64,000 bases of DNA from Clostridiaceae bacterium. GTDB lineage: Bacteria; Bacillota; Clostridia; Tissierellales; Sporanaerobacteraceae. Location: NCBI GenBank assembly GCA_019391515.1, contig JAHXQP010000025.1, positions 186,001 to 250,000 of the forward strand, written 5' to 3'. The position numbers were made by a program, and so were the translations under genes. This document shows positions 25,358-35,503 of the stretch, piece after piece. The notes beneath the pieces are model-generated. The model saw only the letters and a list, made by a program, of their open reading frames with translations. It was not told where the DNA came from and searched no databases. Positions within the stretch are counted from its first letter, which is position 1. Every line of letters starts with the position of its first letter.

Positions 25358-26200
25358 TTATTCTTCTTCAAAAAATCTATATATTTTCTTCCTTTTAGAA
25401 AACTTACGTGTATTTTCTTTTTCTTGTTGATATATATATAACTCTTTTATATTGCCTCTATTGGCAAGAGAAAAAGCCTGTTTGGCTATTTCATAATTAT
25501 GTCTTGGGTTAGTTGTAGAGTAAATATTAACAATAGCTTTTTCAGGTAAAGCTCTTACTTCTTTACATATTTCTTTCACAAATTTAGTATTATAAACTCT
25601 AGAAACATCATCTTTTCTATCATGCTCTATTATTATGGTTCGCAAGGGCTTTTTAGATTCGGGAATTTGATTTTTGGTTATAGGGTAAGTATCTTCTAAA
25701 ATTAAATTAACCTCGTTGACATTTTCTGCATCCTTATTGTGATACTGAACTACGACATTTATATCTTTTTCTGGGAAACTTTCCTCAGGAATTGAATATT
25801 TTTCAAATGTTCCTCGTATTACAAGTTTATACTGCATTGCAATTGGAACTAATATTAAGTTGCAACTATTATATCCAAGAATTTTAGAGCAAAACCAAAA
25901 CCATATATATGAGTAATCGTGATAAATATTTCCACTAAATAAAATTTTATCCTCATTACTTTTACGAATATATTTAAACAAGACAATTATTACTAATAAT
26001 ATTCCCATTGTCCAGTTTCCTGATTGCATAAGGTAATAATATTTAGCAGTAGAAAAATCAGGACTTTGACCTCCAAGTAATGTTCTTATTATCTCCGACA
26101 AATTTACAAGCTTAGGGAAACAAAAGCAAATTACAAGCAATAACATTTGAAGAATTGCTCTTCCATTATCTATTACTTTACCAGTCAGTCTTTTTATCAA
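25358..26200 (-). CDS. Candidate CBASS effector: two-TM protein with an unrecognised alpha/beta domain
   Basis: 280 residues. Hydrophobic segments occur at about 15-35 and 61-77, and an amphipathic, aromatic-rich stretch at 95-125. The soluble part of about 150 residues alternates strands and helices (LRTIIIEHDRKDDVS, AIVNIYSTTNPRHNYEIAKQ, IKELYIYQQ). It is the last gene of the CBASS set, overlapping cap3 by 23 nt with a TTG start at 26200 behind GGAAGG. Membrane effectors that open after binding a cyclic nucleotide are known in CBASS (two-TM Cap14/Cap15 types), but I could not match this C-terminal domain to them. The effector role is inferred from position and topology. Confidence 0.6.
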   Translation of the reverse strand: MIKRLTGKVIDNGRAILQMLLLVICFCFPKLVNLSEIIRTLLGGQSPDFSTAKYYYLMQSGNWTMGILLVIIVLFKYIRKSNEDKILFSGNIYHDYSYIWFWFCSKILGYNSCNLILVPIAMQYKLVIRGTFEKYSIPEESFPEKDINVVVQYHNKDAENVNEVNLILEDTYPITKNQIPESKKPLRTIIIEHDRKDDVSRVYNTKFVKEICKEVRALPEKAIVNIYSTTNPRHNYEIAKQAFSLANRGNIKELYIYQQEKENTRKFSKRKKIYRFFEEE

Positions 26201-26684
26201 AGTCTACCACATCCTTCCAATATATTGTTTTTATCAAATCAGGATTCTTTAATAATTTTCCAAACTTCCAAATTCTTATTGCTTTACTGCCAACTATAAT
26301 ATGAAAATGCTCTATATTTCCTGGCGATTCTTTCATTATTTTCTTCCAGTTTTTCAAGTCTAATCTGGAGTAATCAGGCAAATCTTCATCATGGGTATGC
26401 CATTCCCCAATATAGCAATATATTTCATTGCTTGAATTAAAAACCTCGTTAAATATATCAATATGTCTTTTATCTTTTCTAATAAATTTATTATATCTAC
26501 GTTTATCACTTGCATAAGGCTCAGTAATATATCTAATAATAATATTATCATCTGATATATTTTCTTTACCTATTAAAATACCACCTGCTTCTAAGGATCC
26601 AGCTCCTAGCTGAATATATTTTTTCATCACTTGAAAAACAGAAGAACAAATCTTTATCTCTATATTATTTGAATTAATTTTCAT
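26178..26684 (-). CDS. cap3: CBASS Cap3-like JAB/JAMM isopeptidase
   Basis: 168 residues from ATG 26684, whose first base is the last base of the cap2 stop (TAATG). The JAMM motif is complete: Glu32 (SLEAGGILIG), His96 and His98 (EWHTHDED) and Asp109 (YSRLD). Cap3 removes proteins to which Cap2 has joined the CD-NTase C-terminus. Its place directly after the E1/E2 gene and CD-NTase defines a type II CBASS operon. The remaining sequence is typical for short prokaryotic JAB proteins. Confidence 0.9.
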   Translation of the reverse strand: MKINSNNIEIKICSSVFQVMKKYIQLGAGSLEAGGILIGKENISDDNIIIRYITEPYASDKRRYNKFIRKDKRHIDIFNEVFNSSNEIYCYIGEWHTHDEDLPDYSRLDLKNWKKIMKESPGNIEHFHIIVGSKAIRIWKFGKLLKNPDLIKTIYWKDVVDFDKKTDW

Positions 26685-28426
26685 TATTTGCCACCACATA
26701 CATTACAAGAAGTATTTTTAAAATCATTACCTTTTATTATAGAAATTTTATCTTTTTGATTATTATAGTTATCTGATAAAACAAATCCTGCTTTTTTAAA
26801 ATAATAATCATCACCTTTTTCTGAAACTATTATATTTTCTTCTATCCTTCCTTCAGTAAAGGTTTTAAGTAGATCAATAAATAATATGCTACTTTGAATA
26901 GATATTAGAGAGCCATAAGGTATAAATGTGCCACTACAACCAGATACATTTTTAGTAACATTTTGTCCTGGCCTACAGTATGAAGTAGAATCATATAACC
27001 CTAATACCTCATCTCGTTTAAAAATACATTCATAGCAACCTGCTTTATCAAATTGGATTACTGCTACATGAGAACCTATATCTAGTGTCTCATTCCAAAT
27101 ATAAAATACAGGAGTATTAATTTTATTAGTATTTATATAGTCATTTATCCACATATTTAAAATCGCATTTCCTGTTGCTGCAATTACATAATCATAATCA
27201 TTAAAATCTATACCACTATCATCAATTGCATCCTGTATTTTTTCAGCAACAGTTTTAATTTGTAAACCAGGTAAACTTTTCTCTCCAAATTTTCTAAGTG
27301 CTTCTACTTTATAAACCCCAATATAATCTCTTCCGAGTAAATGTCTATAAATGTTTTCTGACCCTAATTTATCATGATCTATCAATGTAATATTTTTACA
27401 TCCTGATTTTATCAAGTTATTAAACACATATCCACCTATTGAGCCACATCCTATTACAAGATACTCTTTATTAGATAAAATATTTTCGTCAAAAGAAGTT
27501 CTATTTAAAAGACTACGTTCATCCAGCCTTTCTACATATAACGGAATTATTTCCGTCTTTTCTATTAGTTCAAGAGTAGAATCCATATTAAAACATGGAG
27601 TTTTTATAACAACGCCAAAAGTATTAGAAATACCATTTGGTTGTTTGACTTCAAATATAATAAACAATTCTTCTTTAGCTTTTCTTATAATTTTTCTTAC
27701 ATCTGATGTAACTTTTACACCTTCAAAAATTACATTCAAATATTCTACAGATATTGGTTTGTCTATTTCAGGTGGATAAATAATATCCTTAGCTTCACTA
27801 TATAAATACAATCCATTTTTAATTGAATTGTTGTACCCCCATTCCTTAAAATCATTTGTATCTATACTTGCAAAATAATCATTTACTTCAGTTCTTTTTA
27901 GATATTGTGAATAGGATTCATTCTTTCTTCTTTGTTTTTTTATTTCCTTTATCGAACAATAAGATATTTTTTTACTTGATTCTAAATTTGGTATAATTAC
28001 TTTAGCTATTTTCCATCCTGGTAAGCATAATATATAAGAATCAAATTCTTCTAAAAAGTCATTCCAATTTTCCTTACTTATCCCTTCTTCAATTATCAAT
28101 TTTGCCCGCAAAATACATTGATTTAGGATCCCCAGCAAATCCTTCTCTATGATAGAACCCTCTAAATCATATAAGCAAAGCTTACCTTTATTATCAATAT
28201 GAGGAATATATGGTATTTCTGCCAATGCAATATAAATATCAACAAGATTCTGTCCCCAATCATTAGGAATTCCTATTATTATTGGAAACCACGAACTGCC
28301 TACCTTTAACTCACATTTAATCTTCACATCATAGCTTTGATTTTTATAACTCTCATTATTCTTTATCTTAATGCCTGATAAATAAGGTTTATCCAATAAA
28401 TCATTTTTTATTAAATTCAAATCCAT
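26684..28426 (-). CDS. cap2: CBASS Cap2-like E2-E1 fusion (ThiF family)
   Basis: 580 residues. The N-terminal E2-like domain has a candidate catalytic Cys84 in KGKLCLYDLEG. A linker and a C-terminal E1/ThiF adenylation domain follow, with VIGCGSIGGYVFNNLI (nucleotide loop), LIDHDKLGSENIYRHL, and later cysteines in GCYECIFKRDE and NVSGCSGTFIPYGS that may hold the E1 Cys and zinc sites. Cap2 activates the CD-NTase C-terminus and links it to target proteins, priming its activity. It ends with CNVCGGK. It starts 5 nt past the CD-NTase stop. Confidence 0.9.
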   Translation of the reverse strand: MDLNLIKNDLLDKPYLSGIKIKNNESYKNQSYDVKIKCELKVGSSWFPIIIGIPNDWGQNLVDIYIALAEIPYIPHIDNKGKLCLYDLEGSIIEKDLLGILNQCILRAKLIIEEGISKENWNDFLEEFDSYILCLPGWKIAKVIIPNLESSKKISYCSIKEIKKQRRKNESYSQYLKRTEVNDYFASIDTNDFKEWGYNNSIKNGLYLYSEAKDIIYPPEIDKPISVEYLNVIFEGVKVTSDVRKIIRKAKEELFIIFEVKQPNGISNTFGVVIKTPCFNMDSTLELIEKTEIIPLYVERLDERSLLNRTSFDENILSNKEYLVIGCGSIGGYVFNNLIKSGCKNITLIDHDKLGSENIYRHLLGRDYIGVYKVEALRKFGEKSLPGLQIKTVAEKIQDAIDDSGIDFNDYDYVIAATGNAILNMWINDYINTNKINTPVFYIWNETLDIGSHVAVIQFDKAGCYECIFKRDEVLGLYDSTSYCRPGQNVTKNVSGCSGTFIPYGSLISIQSSILFIDLLKTFTEGRIEENIIVSEKGDDYYFKKAGFVLSDNYNNQKDKISIIKGNDFKNTSCNVCGGK

Positions 28427-28431
28427 ACAAA

Positions 28432-29457
28432 TTACTCCATTCCAGAAGAACTAGAACTTGGTATATAATTATATTGTTTCTTTGCTGTCTTTTCTTCTTC
28501 TGGAACCTCAAAATCGTCTCCAAATATCTTTTGGAGTTTTTTGTACTTTTCATGTTCATCAGTTTCATTCTCTACACCATTTAAATCAGATTGTAGCTTT
28601 TCTGCCTTTTCTTTAAAATCAGTCATTTGTCTATCACTCATCTTTTCAAAAACATCTGAATTTAATTCAAAGTCAAGTTCTATTGGTAGTGGTGATTTTA
28701 TTCTATATAAAAAGTCTCCATCTTTGTCAATTCCTTCAAATCTAAAGCTATTAACAATAGAATCTACTATATGAATTAAAGCACTTAAATCATCTTCTTC
28801 ATAGTATATAAAATTATCCAAAGCAATTAAATTAAGTCCAATACTTGATGGTTCAGAGTGTCCTTTTGCATCAAATCTTCTATGTTTCCATCTTTTAAGA
28901 TACCTTAACATCCTCCTAAATTGATCTCTTTGTTTCCCCATTTCCACTCCATTATTTATATGCTCTACCAACCCCTTGGGATCAGCCTTGTCCCATTTCT
29001 GAGAATCTTTATTGCCTTTAATTCCCTTTGCAATATAAATCTGACTATCAGTATTATCTTTATCTTCATAAACATAAACTACTAGATCTACATGATAGGA
29101 AGGTTCTCCATCTTTTTTATAAGTTACTGTCACACAGGGCTTCTTTATTTCTGCACCATATTCTGTATGATTTTTCAAAAGTTTTTCTATATCTTCCTTT
29201 AAATCCATAGGATCATACTCAGATTTATTAACATTAAATCTCAAACCTACGTCAATATCATATTCCCTACCATCTCCTGGCTTTATTCCTGTATACATAG
29301 CATAACTTCCTTGGTCTAATTTCTTAAACGATGGTAAGTCCTTATCATTTTCCAAAATCCTCAATAAAGTATCCCTTTTCTCCGCAAGTTCCGAATTGGT
29401 TCCATAATCAAGTCTTATCTTTTCATTAAATTTTTTGAACTCTGATTGAATACTCAT
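28432..29457 (-). CDS. CBASS CD-NTase (cGAS/DncV-like nucleotidyltransferase)
   Basis: 341 residues. The active site is GS (residues 50-51 in LDQGSYAMYTGI), DID (Asp67 and Asp69 in REYDIDVGLRF) and the third acidic residue Asp124 in SYHVDLVVYV. The helical region RRMLRYLKRWKHRRF also occurs in DncV-like enzymes. On phage infection it would make a cyclic oligonucleotide for the effector; the product cannot be read from sequence. The C-terminus is a flexible SSSSSGME tail, the expected Cap2 substrate. AAGGAGGAAGATT precedes the ATG. It lies 48 nt after hsdR with no terminator between. Confidence 0.9.
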   Translation of the reverse strand: MSIQSEFKKFNEKIRLDYGTNSELAEKRDTLLRILENDKDLPSFKKLDQGSYAMYTGIKPGDGREYDIDVGLRFNVNKSEYDPMDLKEDIEKLLKNHTEYGAEIKKPCVTVTYKKDGEPSYHVDLVVYVYEDKDNTDSQIYIAKGIKGNKDSQKWDKADPKGLVEHINNGVEMGKQRDQFRRMLRYLKRWKHRRFDAKGHSEPSSIGLNLIALDNFIYYEEDDLSALIHIVDSIVNSFRFEGIDKDGDFLYRIKSPLPIELDFELNSDVFEKMSDRQMTDFKEKAEKLQSDLNGVENETDEHEKYKKLQKIFGDDFEVPEEEKTAKKQYNYIPSSSSSGME

Positions 29458-29505
29458 AATCTTCCTCCTTAATTTTTAGGTCACTTTATCTTTACTGTTG
29501 ACCCT

Positions 29506-32500
29506 TTACTCATCTTCTCTCGCATTAATATTTGTTTCTGCTACTCTTAAATTAATACTTTGTATATTATCTTTTGTGGGATATTTAATTAGTTTATTTA
29601 ATTTACTCTCTTTATCAAAAGATAATATATTGCTATCGTCGATTACATTTTTCTTGAAATTCTCTGCTTGTTCCATCACCTTTTCAAATATCTCTTCATC
29701 CCATTCTGGAGGGTAACCATGTTTATATAATAAAACAGTCAAATCCATATTGAGTTGATTTTTTATATCATCTCGACTAGCCCAGTCTGCATATTGAGAT
29801 TTATCATCTACCAATTCTTTAATAGCTTTAGCTAGGATTAGACACTTACTATCTTCATAAACAAAATCATTATCATCTCTGACCTTTATCAAGATGTCGT
29901 AGAATGCTTTTTCCTCATAGCTAATACCCATCTTTTCAAAAGATATTTTATCTTCTTGAAGAGCTTTTAATATCTCTAACAATTCATCTGATAAACTATT
30001 AATAAAATCATAAACAACTTCACTAACAAAAACTTGGGAATCACGATTGTTATAGGATTCAACCACTCTTTTTAGCCTTTCGGAAAATTCTATAGCTTTA
30101 ACCTTATTATTTTCTCCATATTTACTTATTGCCCTTCGTAGTAGTTTTAATAAAGCATTAAATTTTGATATAGGCATATCTATCTCATCAACTTGTTTTT
30201 GAAACTCTTCACCAAATAGCTCATCAGTACCTTTATTAACTATATCTTCAACACCTGTAGATGTTATAGCATCATATACCATCTTTTCAACAACCCTATT
30301 CATAACTTCAGCATCAGGAGCATTTCCCTTTGTTTGCTTATAAATTATTGAACGAATTGCCAAATAAAATTGTGCTTGATTTGTTTCCTTATCTGTAAGC
30401 TGTCCCGAAGGATACGATATTTCGTAGGCAGCTTTCATCTTCCTAGATAAATCCATAAACTTCATCTCTGTCTCTTTTGAAGTTTGTATGAACTCAGAAC
30501 CCAAGTTTAAGCATAATAGTCGTTCCGTGGGATTACCATTGAAAAACTTTGATGAATCAAATTGAATAAACATATCCTCTATTAAAGATAAATGATTTCT
30601 AAAGATACTTAAAGAAATACTTAATTCATCGATAGGACTTTCTTGTGGACTTCCATATTGTTTTGCCGCCTTCAGCATTTCTTCCTTTATTCCAATATAA
30701 TCCACAACAAGACCTGTTTCCTTGCCCTCAAATACTCTGTTGACCCTTGATATTGTTTGAATTAAAGTATGTTTCTGTAAAGGCTTGTCTATATACATAA
30801 CGGCAAGAGAAGCTACATCAAAGCCAGTAATCCACATATCCACTACTATGGCAATTTTAAAATTGGAATCATTGTTTTTAAATTGTTCATCTAACATTTG
30901 ACGGTGACTTTTATTGCCACATAAATCAAATAATTCTTGTGGATCATTATTCCCTTGAGTTGCAACTAAATTTACTTTGCTAAGCTCTTTTAGTTTTTCA
31001 AGTTGGGTATCATCTAAGTCCTCTCTTTCAGTCTTTTTTGCATCAAACCATTCTGGTTTAATATCTTCTAACTTTTTATAAACTAAAAAAGCTAGAGTTC
31101 TATTAGCACATACAATCATTGCCTTCTGCACAATGTTTGGTTTTTCACTACAGAGTCTTGTGTAATGTTCTACAATATCATAGGCTAATTTACTTATTCT
31201 ATCAGGATGTCCAAGTATTTTGCTCAACTTACTCATAGCACGTTTACTTGTTTCTACTTGTTCTGGATTGGAGCCTTCCTTAATAACCTCTTCATAGTAT
31301 TTATCTATTTCCCTTACCTGCTCTTCAGATACTATAACTCTAGCCAATCTAGGCTCATACTGGATTCTTACTGTAATTCCATCGTCACTACTTTCTTTCA
31401 TAGTATAACTATCAACTATTTCACCAAAAACATGAATAGTTTCATCTATTGGTGTTCCAGTAAATCCAACATAAGTTGCATTAGGAAAACTATCCCTTAA
31501 ATATTTAGCAAAACCATAGGTAGTTTCCACACCTTTTTCAGTGTATTTTAGTTTTGAGCCAATATTGGTCTGTGACCTATGAGCTTCATCTGAAATACAA
31601 ATAATATTATTTCTTTCAGAAAGTAAGCCTGTAGTCTCACAAAATTTTTGGATAGTGGTTATATAAATTCCACCACTTTGATTGTTAGCAAGTTCATCAT
31701 TCAAAGCTTGTCTATCTGGAATGGACATTACTTTTTTATCCTTTAGAAATTGTTTTGAGTCCTCAAATAACTTACTAGTCTGCTTATTTAAGTCATCTCT
31801 ATCTACAATAACAATAATAGTGGGAGCATCAAAAACATCCCTATAATGAGTAGCCAGCATTCTCGATAAAAAAAGCATTGCATAAGTTTTCCCACTTCCT
31901 GTTGCTCCGAAGTATGTACCACCCTTACCATCACCCTTTGGTTTTAGATGTGCTTTTATGTTTTCTAGCATTTTATTAGCAGCAAAATATTGTGGGTATC
32001 TGGTAACAATAGCCAACTCCTTACTTTCATCGTCAGGATAATAAATAAAATCTCGTAATATACTTATTAAGCTCCCTTTACTAAAAGCTCCCTTTATCAT
32101 GGTAAGCAGGGCAGAAATACCATTTGAAACCTTCTCATCTTCATTTGCTTTATTCCATGAGTAATAGTATTCATATGGAGTGAAAATACTACCCATTTTT
32201 GTATTAGCACCATCTGATAAAACAGATAGGAAACAATATTTGGTTAAGTTAGGAATATCCCTATTATAACGCATATGAATTTGTTCCCATGCATCATAAA
32301 TAGTAGTATCTTCTTTGATAGCTGTCTTAAATTCAAAAATTACCACGGGAATTCCATTAATGAAGATTATCATATCTGGTCTACGGTCTCTCGTTCCAGA
32401 AATAGTAATTTGGTTTATAACCTTAAAGATATTGTTAGTTGGAGCTTCAAAATCAATAAAGTCAATGTGTAAGGGCATTTCATTGTTATTGTCCCGGCTT

Positions 32501-32772
32501 AAATCAAAACCTTCATTTATTAAAAAGAATGCCTGCCTGTTAGAAGAATAAAGAGGATATGTGGAAATGTGCTTAATCTTATTAATTGCCTTTTCCAACT
32601 CTGTCTCTGTCAACCCAGGATATTTTGAGTATAAAAAGCTAGATAAATCCTCTTCAAGTATGATTTCATCGTATTTCCGATGTAACTCCTCGCCTTCTTG
32701 ATGAATATAGTCCTGCTTAGTGAATAAATCGATTATTGCAAATTCAAGTTGCTCTTCATTAAACTGTTTCAC
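29506..32772 (-). CDS. hsdR: Type I restriction enzyme R subunit
   Basis: About 1088 residues from GTG 32772, chosen because GAGGAGG lies just upstream; it overlaps the hsdS end by 14 nt. The N-terminal PD-(D/E)XK nuclease core is PDMIIFINGIPVVIFEFKTA. The SF2 motor has ATGSGKTYAML (Walker A), ISDEAHRSQ and GFTGTPIDE, plus DMWITGFDVASL and QTISRVNRVF. It translocates DNA from unmodified sites and cuts it. It is intact and clearly different from the interrupted hsdR at 1-1206. It is transcribed after hsdM and hsdS. Confidence 0.95.
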   Translation of the reverse strand: MKQFNEEQLEFAIIDLFTKQDYIHQEGEELHRKYDEIILEEDLSSFLYSKYPGLTETELEKAINKIKHISTYPLYSSNRQAFFLINEGFDLSRDNNNEMPLHIDFIDFEAPTNNIFKVINQITISGTRDRRPDMIIFINGIPVVIFEFKTAIKEDTTIYDAWEQIHMRYNRDIPNLTKYCFLSVLSDGANTKMGSIFTPYEYYYSWNKANEDEKVSNGISALLTMIKGAFSKGSLISILRDFIYYPDDESKELAIVTRYPQYFAANKMLENIKAHLKPKGDGKGGTYFGATGSGKTYAMLFLSRMLATHYRDVFDAPTIIVIVDRDDLNKQTSKLFEDSKQFLKDKKVMSIPDRQALNDELANNQSGGIYITTIQKFCETTGLLSERNNIICISDEAHRSQTNIGSKLKYTEKGVETTYGFAKYLRDSFPNATYVGFTGTPIDETIHVFGEIVDSYTMKESSDDGITVRIQYEPRLARVIVSEEQVREIDKYYEEVIKEGSNPEQVETSKRAMSKLSKILGHPDRISKLAYDIVEHYTRLCSEKPNIVQKAMIVCANRTLAFLVYKKLEDIKPEWFDAKKTEREDLDDTQLEKLKELSKVNLVATQGNNDPQELFDLCGNKSHRQMLDEQFKNNDSNFKIAIVVDMWITGFDVASLAVMYIDKPLQKHTLIQTISRVNRVFEGKETGLVVDYIGIKEEMLKAAKQYGSPQESPIDELSISLSIFRNHLSLIEDMFIQFDSSKFFNGNPTERLLCLNLGSEFIQTSKETEMKFMDLSRKMKAAYEISYPSGQLTDKETNQAQFYLAIRSIIYKQTKGNAPDAEVMNRVVEKMVYDAITSTGVEDIVNKGTDELFGEEFQKQVDEIDMPISKFNALLKLLRRAISKYGENNKVKAIEFSERLKRVVESYNNRDSQVFVSEVVYDFINSLSDELLEILKALQEDKISFEKMGISYEEKAFYDILIKVRDDNDFVYEDSKCLILAKAIKELVDDKSQYADWASRDDIKNQLNMDLTVLLYKHGYPPEWDEEIFEKVMEQAENFKKNVIDDSNILSFDKESKLNKLIKYPTKDNIQSINLRVAETNINAREDE

Positions 32773-33895
32773 CTTTAACCACCTCCTCAAGTGAACCTTT
32801 TATTAAAACTGGGCAAATATCATTAATTTGTCCTTTTAACTGTTCATTAATTTCCATCCTTGTAATATAGGCATTATATATGTCCACAATGGAATTTTGA
32901 ACTTTAATATCTGGTATTGGAATTTCGACTTCTACTAAATCATCCCACATAAATGTTTCACGAGCTGACCCCCAAGAATGGAACCTCGTATAGCGGTCAA
33001 ACTCTGACCTTTCAAAAAACATAAATAGATATTCAGGATTTAATAATTCAGGTTTTGCTATATTAAAAACTATATATGAAGAAGAAACAATATAAGTGTC
33101 CTCAGTCCTGTTATAAGCCATTGTAATTCTATCACTATTTCTAGAAGTTACAGTTACATAAGCAAAAGATTCTGGCTTTACAACTTTATAGGAAGTTAGT
33201 GATACCCCACTTAAATTTGCTTTGGTTTCAATAAATTCCTTTTGTATTGAAAGGCCTTTAACATTACTAATATCATACAATTCTTTGTTATTCCTACCAT
33301 CTAAAGGCTGTATATAATCTTTTATTTTTTTACTAGGCATTTCTCCTCTAAGTTTTTCTATCGTTGTATCGCATACCAGTTTTAAATCTTCTAAGCCTTT
33401 CTCATAAACTTCTTGATTTTTCAACATTGATTTATATACAGCAACATATTTTTTTTGAATTTCAATTGAAGGTACTATTATTTCTATTCCACAAAACACT
33501 TCCCAATCTAAGTTTGCTCTTATGCTTCCATCACTTAAAAATGCACCATATCTATCTTTCTCTGAAGATTTAAAAATCATAAATAAATATTCTGGTAGGA
33601 TTTTTTTCTTATCTACTTCAAAGGTAGTATAGGCTGGCGAAACCAAAACATCAGATTCTCTCTCATATAGCCCAATTCTTATGCATTGATCTCTTCCTGT
33701 TTGCATACCACTGAAGATGAATCTACCATTTGTCATTATCTTATATTTTTTTTTGTCAACATTAGAGGTATTTGCTACTGTTGGCATAAATTCCTTATTT
33801 TTATTGATGCCATAAATAGGTAAATTGTAATCTTCAGTATTGGTATAATTACATAATTTTATAAATTCTCCTATTTTTAACCGACTATATTTCAT
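32759..33895 (-). CDS. hsdS: Type I restriction-modification specificity subunit
   Basis: About 378 residues from ATG 33895, overlapping the hsdM end by 11 nt. Two target-recognition domains have similar ends: a first half ending near IEIIVPSIEIQKKYVAVYKSM and a second ending EVEIPIPDIKVQNSIVDIYN. Each is followed by a helical spacer, the usual HsdS half-site design. It sets the bipartite DNA target for HsdM and HsdR; the target itself cannot be deduced. Confidence 0.92.
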   Translation of the reverse strand: MKYSRLKIGEFIKLCNYTNTEDYNLPIYGINKNKEFMPTVANTSNVDKKKYKIMTNGRFIFSGMQTGRDQCIRIGLYERESDVLVSPAYTTFEVDKKKILPEYLFMIFKSSEKDRYGAFLSDGSIRANLDWEVFCGIEIIVPSIEIQKKYVAVYKSMLKNQEVYEKGLEDLKLVCDTTIEKLRGEMPSKKIKDYIQPLDGRNNKELYDISNVKGLSIQKEFIETKANLSGVSLTSYKVVKPESFAYVTVTSRNSDRITMAYNRTEDTYIVSSSYIVFNIAKPELLNPEYLFMFFERSEFDRYTRFHSWGSARETFMWDDLVEVEIPIPDIKVQNSIVDIYNAYITRMEINEQLKGQINDICPVLIKGSLEEVVKGETV

Positions 33896-35477
33896 ATCCA
33901 ATCCCCCTAAAAGCATCTTCTAGGCTTTTTTGTGATTCTTTTTCAAGTTTCATTATATATTTCATTTCGGTTTGAATACGCACCATTTCTTTTTCATAAT
34001 CAATATCCAAATCCCTATCTATAAACTCTACATACTTACTTGGGGCAAGAGAATAGTTAGCCTCCCTGATTTCCTTTAAACTTGCAGATTTGCAAAGTTC
34101 AGGAATATCATCATATCCTTGACTTGTTTGCCATGAAAAATAAAGGTTCTTTATTCTATCTATTTGTTCATCTGTTAAAACCGTTTTTCTTTTCTTGCTT
34201 CTTTTGGAAATATCATATTCTGCAATATTTTCATCCCAGGTACGTAAATCTACAAATAATATTTCATTTGTCCTGTCTTTGACTTGCCTATTATTCAATG
34301 TTCTTGCTTTTTTATTATTATTTATAATCCATAGGGTCACTGATATATCTGTTGTATAAAACATATCTCTCGGCAAAACAATAATTGCTTCTATTTTATC
34401 ATTTTCTATAAGTTTTTTTCTGATTTCATATTCTACTCCATCAGAATTTAAAGCTCCGTTAGCAAGCAAAAATCCAGCTACACCATTTGTTACATCTAAT
34501 TTTGATAACATATGAAGTATCCAAGCATAGTTAGCATTTGATTTTGGTGGTGTTTCATAGCCATGCCAGCGTGGATCGGTTAATAGTTCATTATCCCCTC
34601 GCCAATCCTTTAAATTAAATGGTGGATTAGCCATTATATAGTCAACTTTTCTATTTAAATGTTGATCGTCTGTAAAAGTTGAGCTTTCACCAACTGCCTT
34701 TTCTCCTAAGTCATAAGCAATTCCACGTATAGCTAGATTCATTTTTGCTAATCGCCTGGTATCTGGATTTTTCTCCTGCCCCACTATAGAAACCTTTAAT
34801 TTATTACCATGATGTCTTTCCACAAACTTCATAGATTGAACAAACATACCTCCAGAGCCACAACAGGGGTCGTAAACTGATCCACTATATGGTTCTATTA
34901 ACTCCGCAATCAATTCAACAAGACAAGCTGGTGTGTAGAACTCACCCTCTTCTTTAGTGCTTGCTACAGCATAGCTTTGTAGGAAATATTCATATACTCT
35001 TCCAATTAAATCTTCCTCTTGAAATCTCTCTTCATTTATTTTATTAATCTCATCTATTAAGTTTTTAAGTGTTCTAATATCCGCCCCTAAACTACTATAA
35101 AAATTAGAGAGCAATGCTCCCTGTAATGGAGGATTGTCCTTTTCAATATCAGCCATTGCTGTATCTAACTTTACAGCAATATCGTTACTATTAGCCTCTT
35201 TTACAATATATGACCACCTACAATGTTCTTGTAAATAAAAAACATTCTTAGCTAAATAAAAAGATTTCTTTTCTAGAAAAGCAGGTATATCACCATATTC
35301 TTCCTTAAGTTCTTTACGTCTTTTTTCAAATTTATCTCCAGCAAATTTTATGAATACAAGACCTATAACAGCATCTCTGTTTTTTTCTGTTCCTCCAGCA
35401 CCTCTTAGTGCATTTCTACAATTAAATAATATTGATTCTAAAGTTTGTCCATTCTCTTGCTTATTATTTTTAGACAT
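33885..35477 (-). CDS. hsdM: Type I restriction-modification DNA methyltransferase subunit
   Basis: 530 residues. The N-terminal HsdM helical domain begins ESILFNCRNALRGAGG. The methylase domain contains GEFYTPACLVELIAEL, the SAM-binding VYDPCCGSGGMFVQ and the N6-adenine catalytic motif IMANPPFNLKDW. It protects element and host DNA from HsdR. It is the first enzyme gene after the XRE regulator (26-nt gap). No frameshift is seen. Confidence 0.95.
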   Translation of the reverse strand: MSKNNKQENGQTLESILFNCRNALRGAGGTEKNRDAVIGLVFIKFAGDKFEKRRKELKEEYGDIPAFLEKKSFYLAKNVFYLQEHCRWSYIVKEANSNDIAVKLDTAMADIEKDNPPLQGALLSNFYSSLGADIRTLKNLIDEINKINEERFQEEDLIGRVYEYFLQSYAVASTKEEGEFYTPACLVELIAELIEPYSGSVYDPCCGSGGMFVQSMKFVERHHGNKLKVSIVGQEKNPDTRRLAKMNLAIRGIAYDLGEKAVGESSTFTDDQHLNRKVDYIMANPPFNLKDWRGDNELLTDPRWHGYETPPKSNANYAWILHMLSKLDVTNGVAGFLLANGALNSDGVEYEIRKKLIENDKIEAIIVLPRDMFYTTDISVTLWIINNNKKARTLNNRQVKDRTNEILFVDLRTWDENIAEYDISKRSKKRKTVLTDEQIDRIKNLYFSWQTSQGYDDIPELCKSASLKEIREANYSLAPSKYVEFIDRDLDIDYEKEMVRIQTEMKYIMKLEKESQKSLEDAFRGIGYEI

Positions 35478-35503
35478 AAACTATCTCCCTTATTTTATAT
35501 TTT

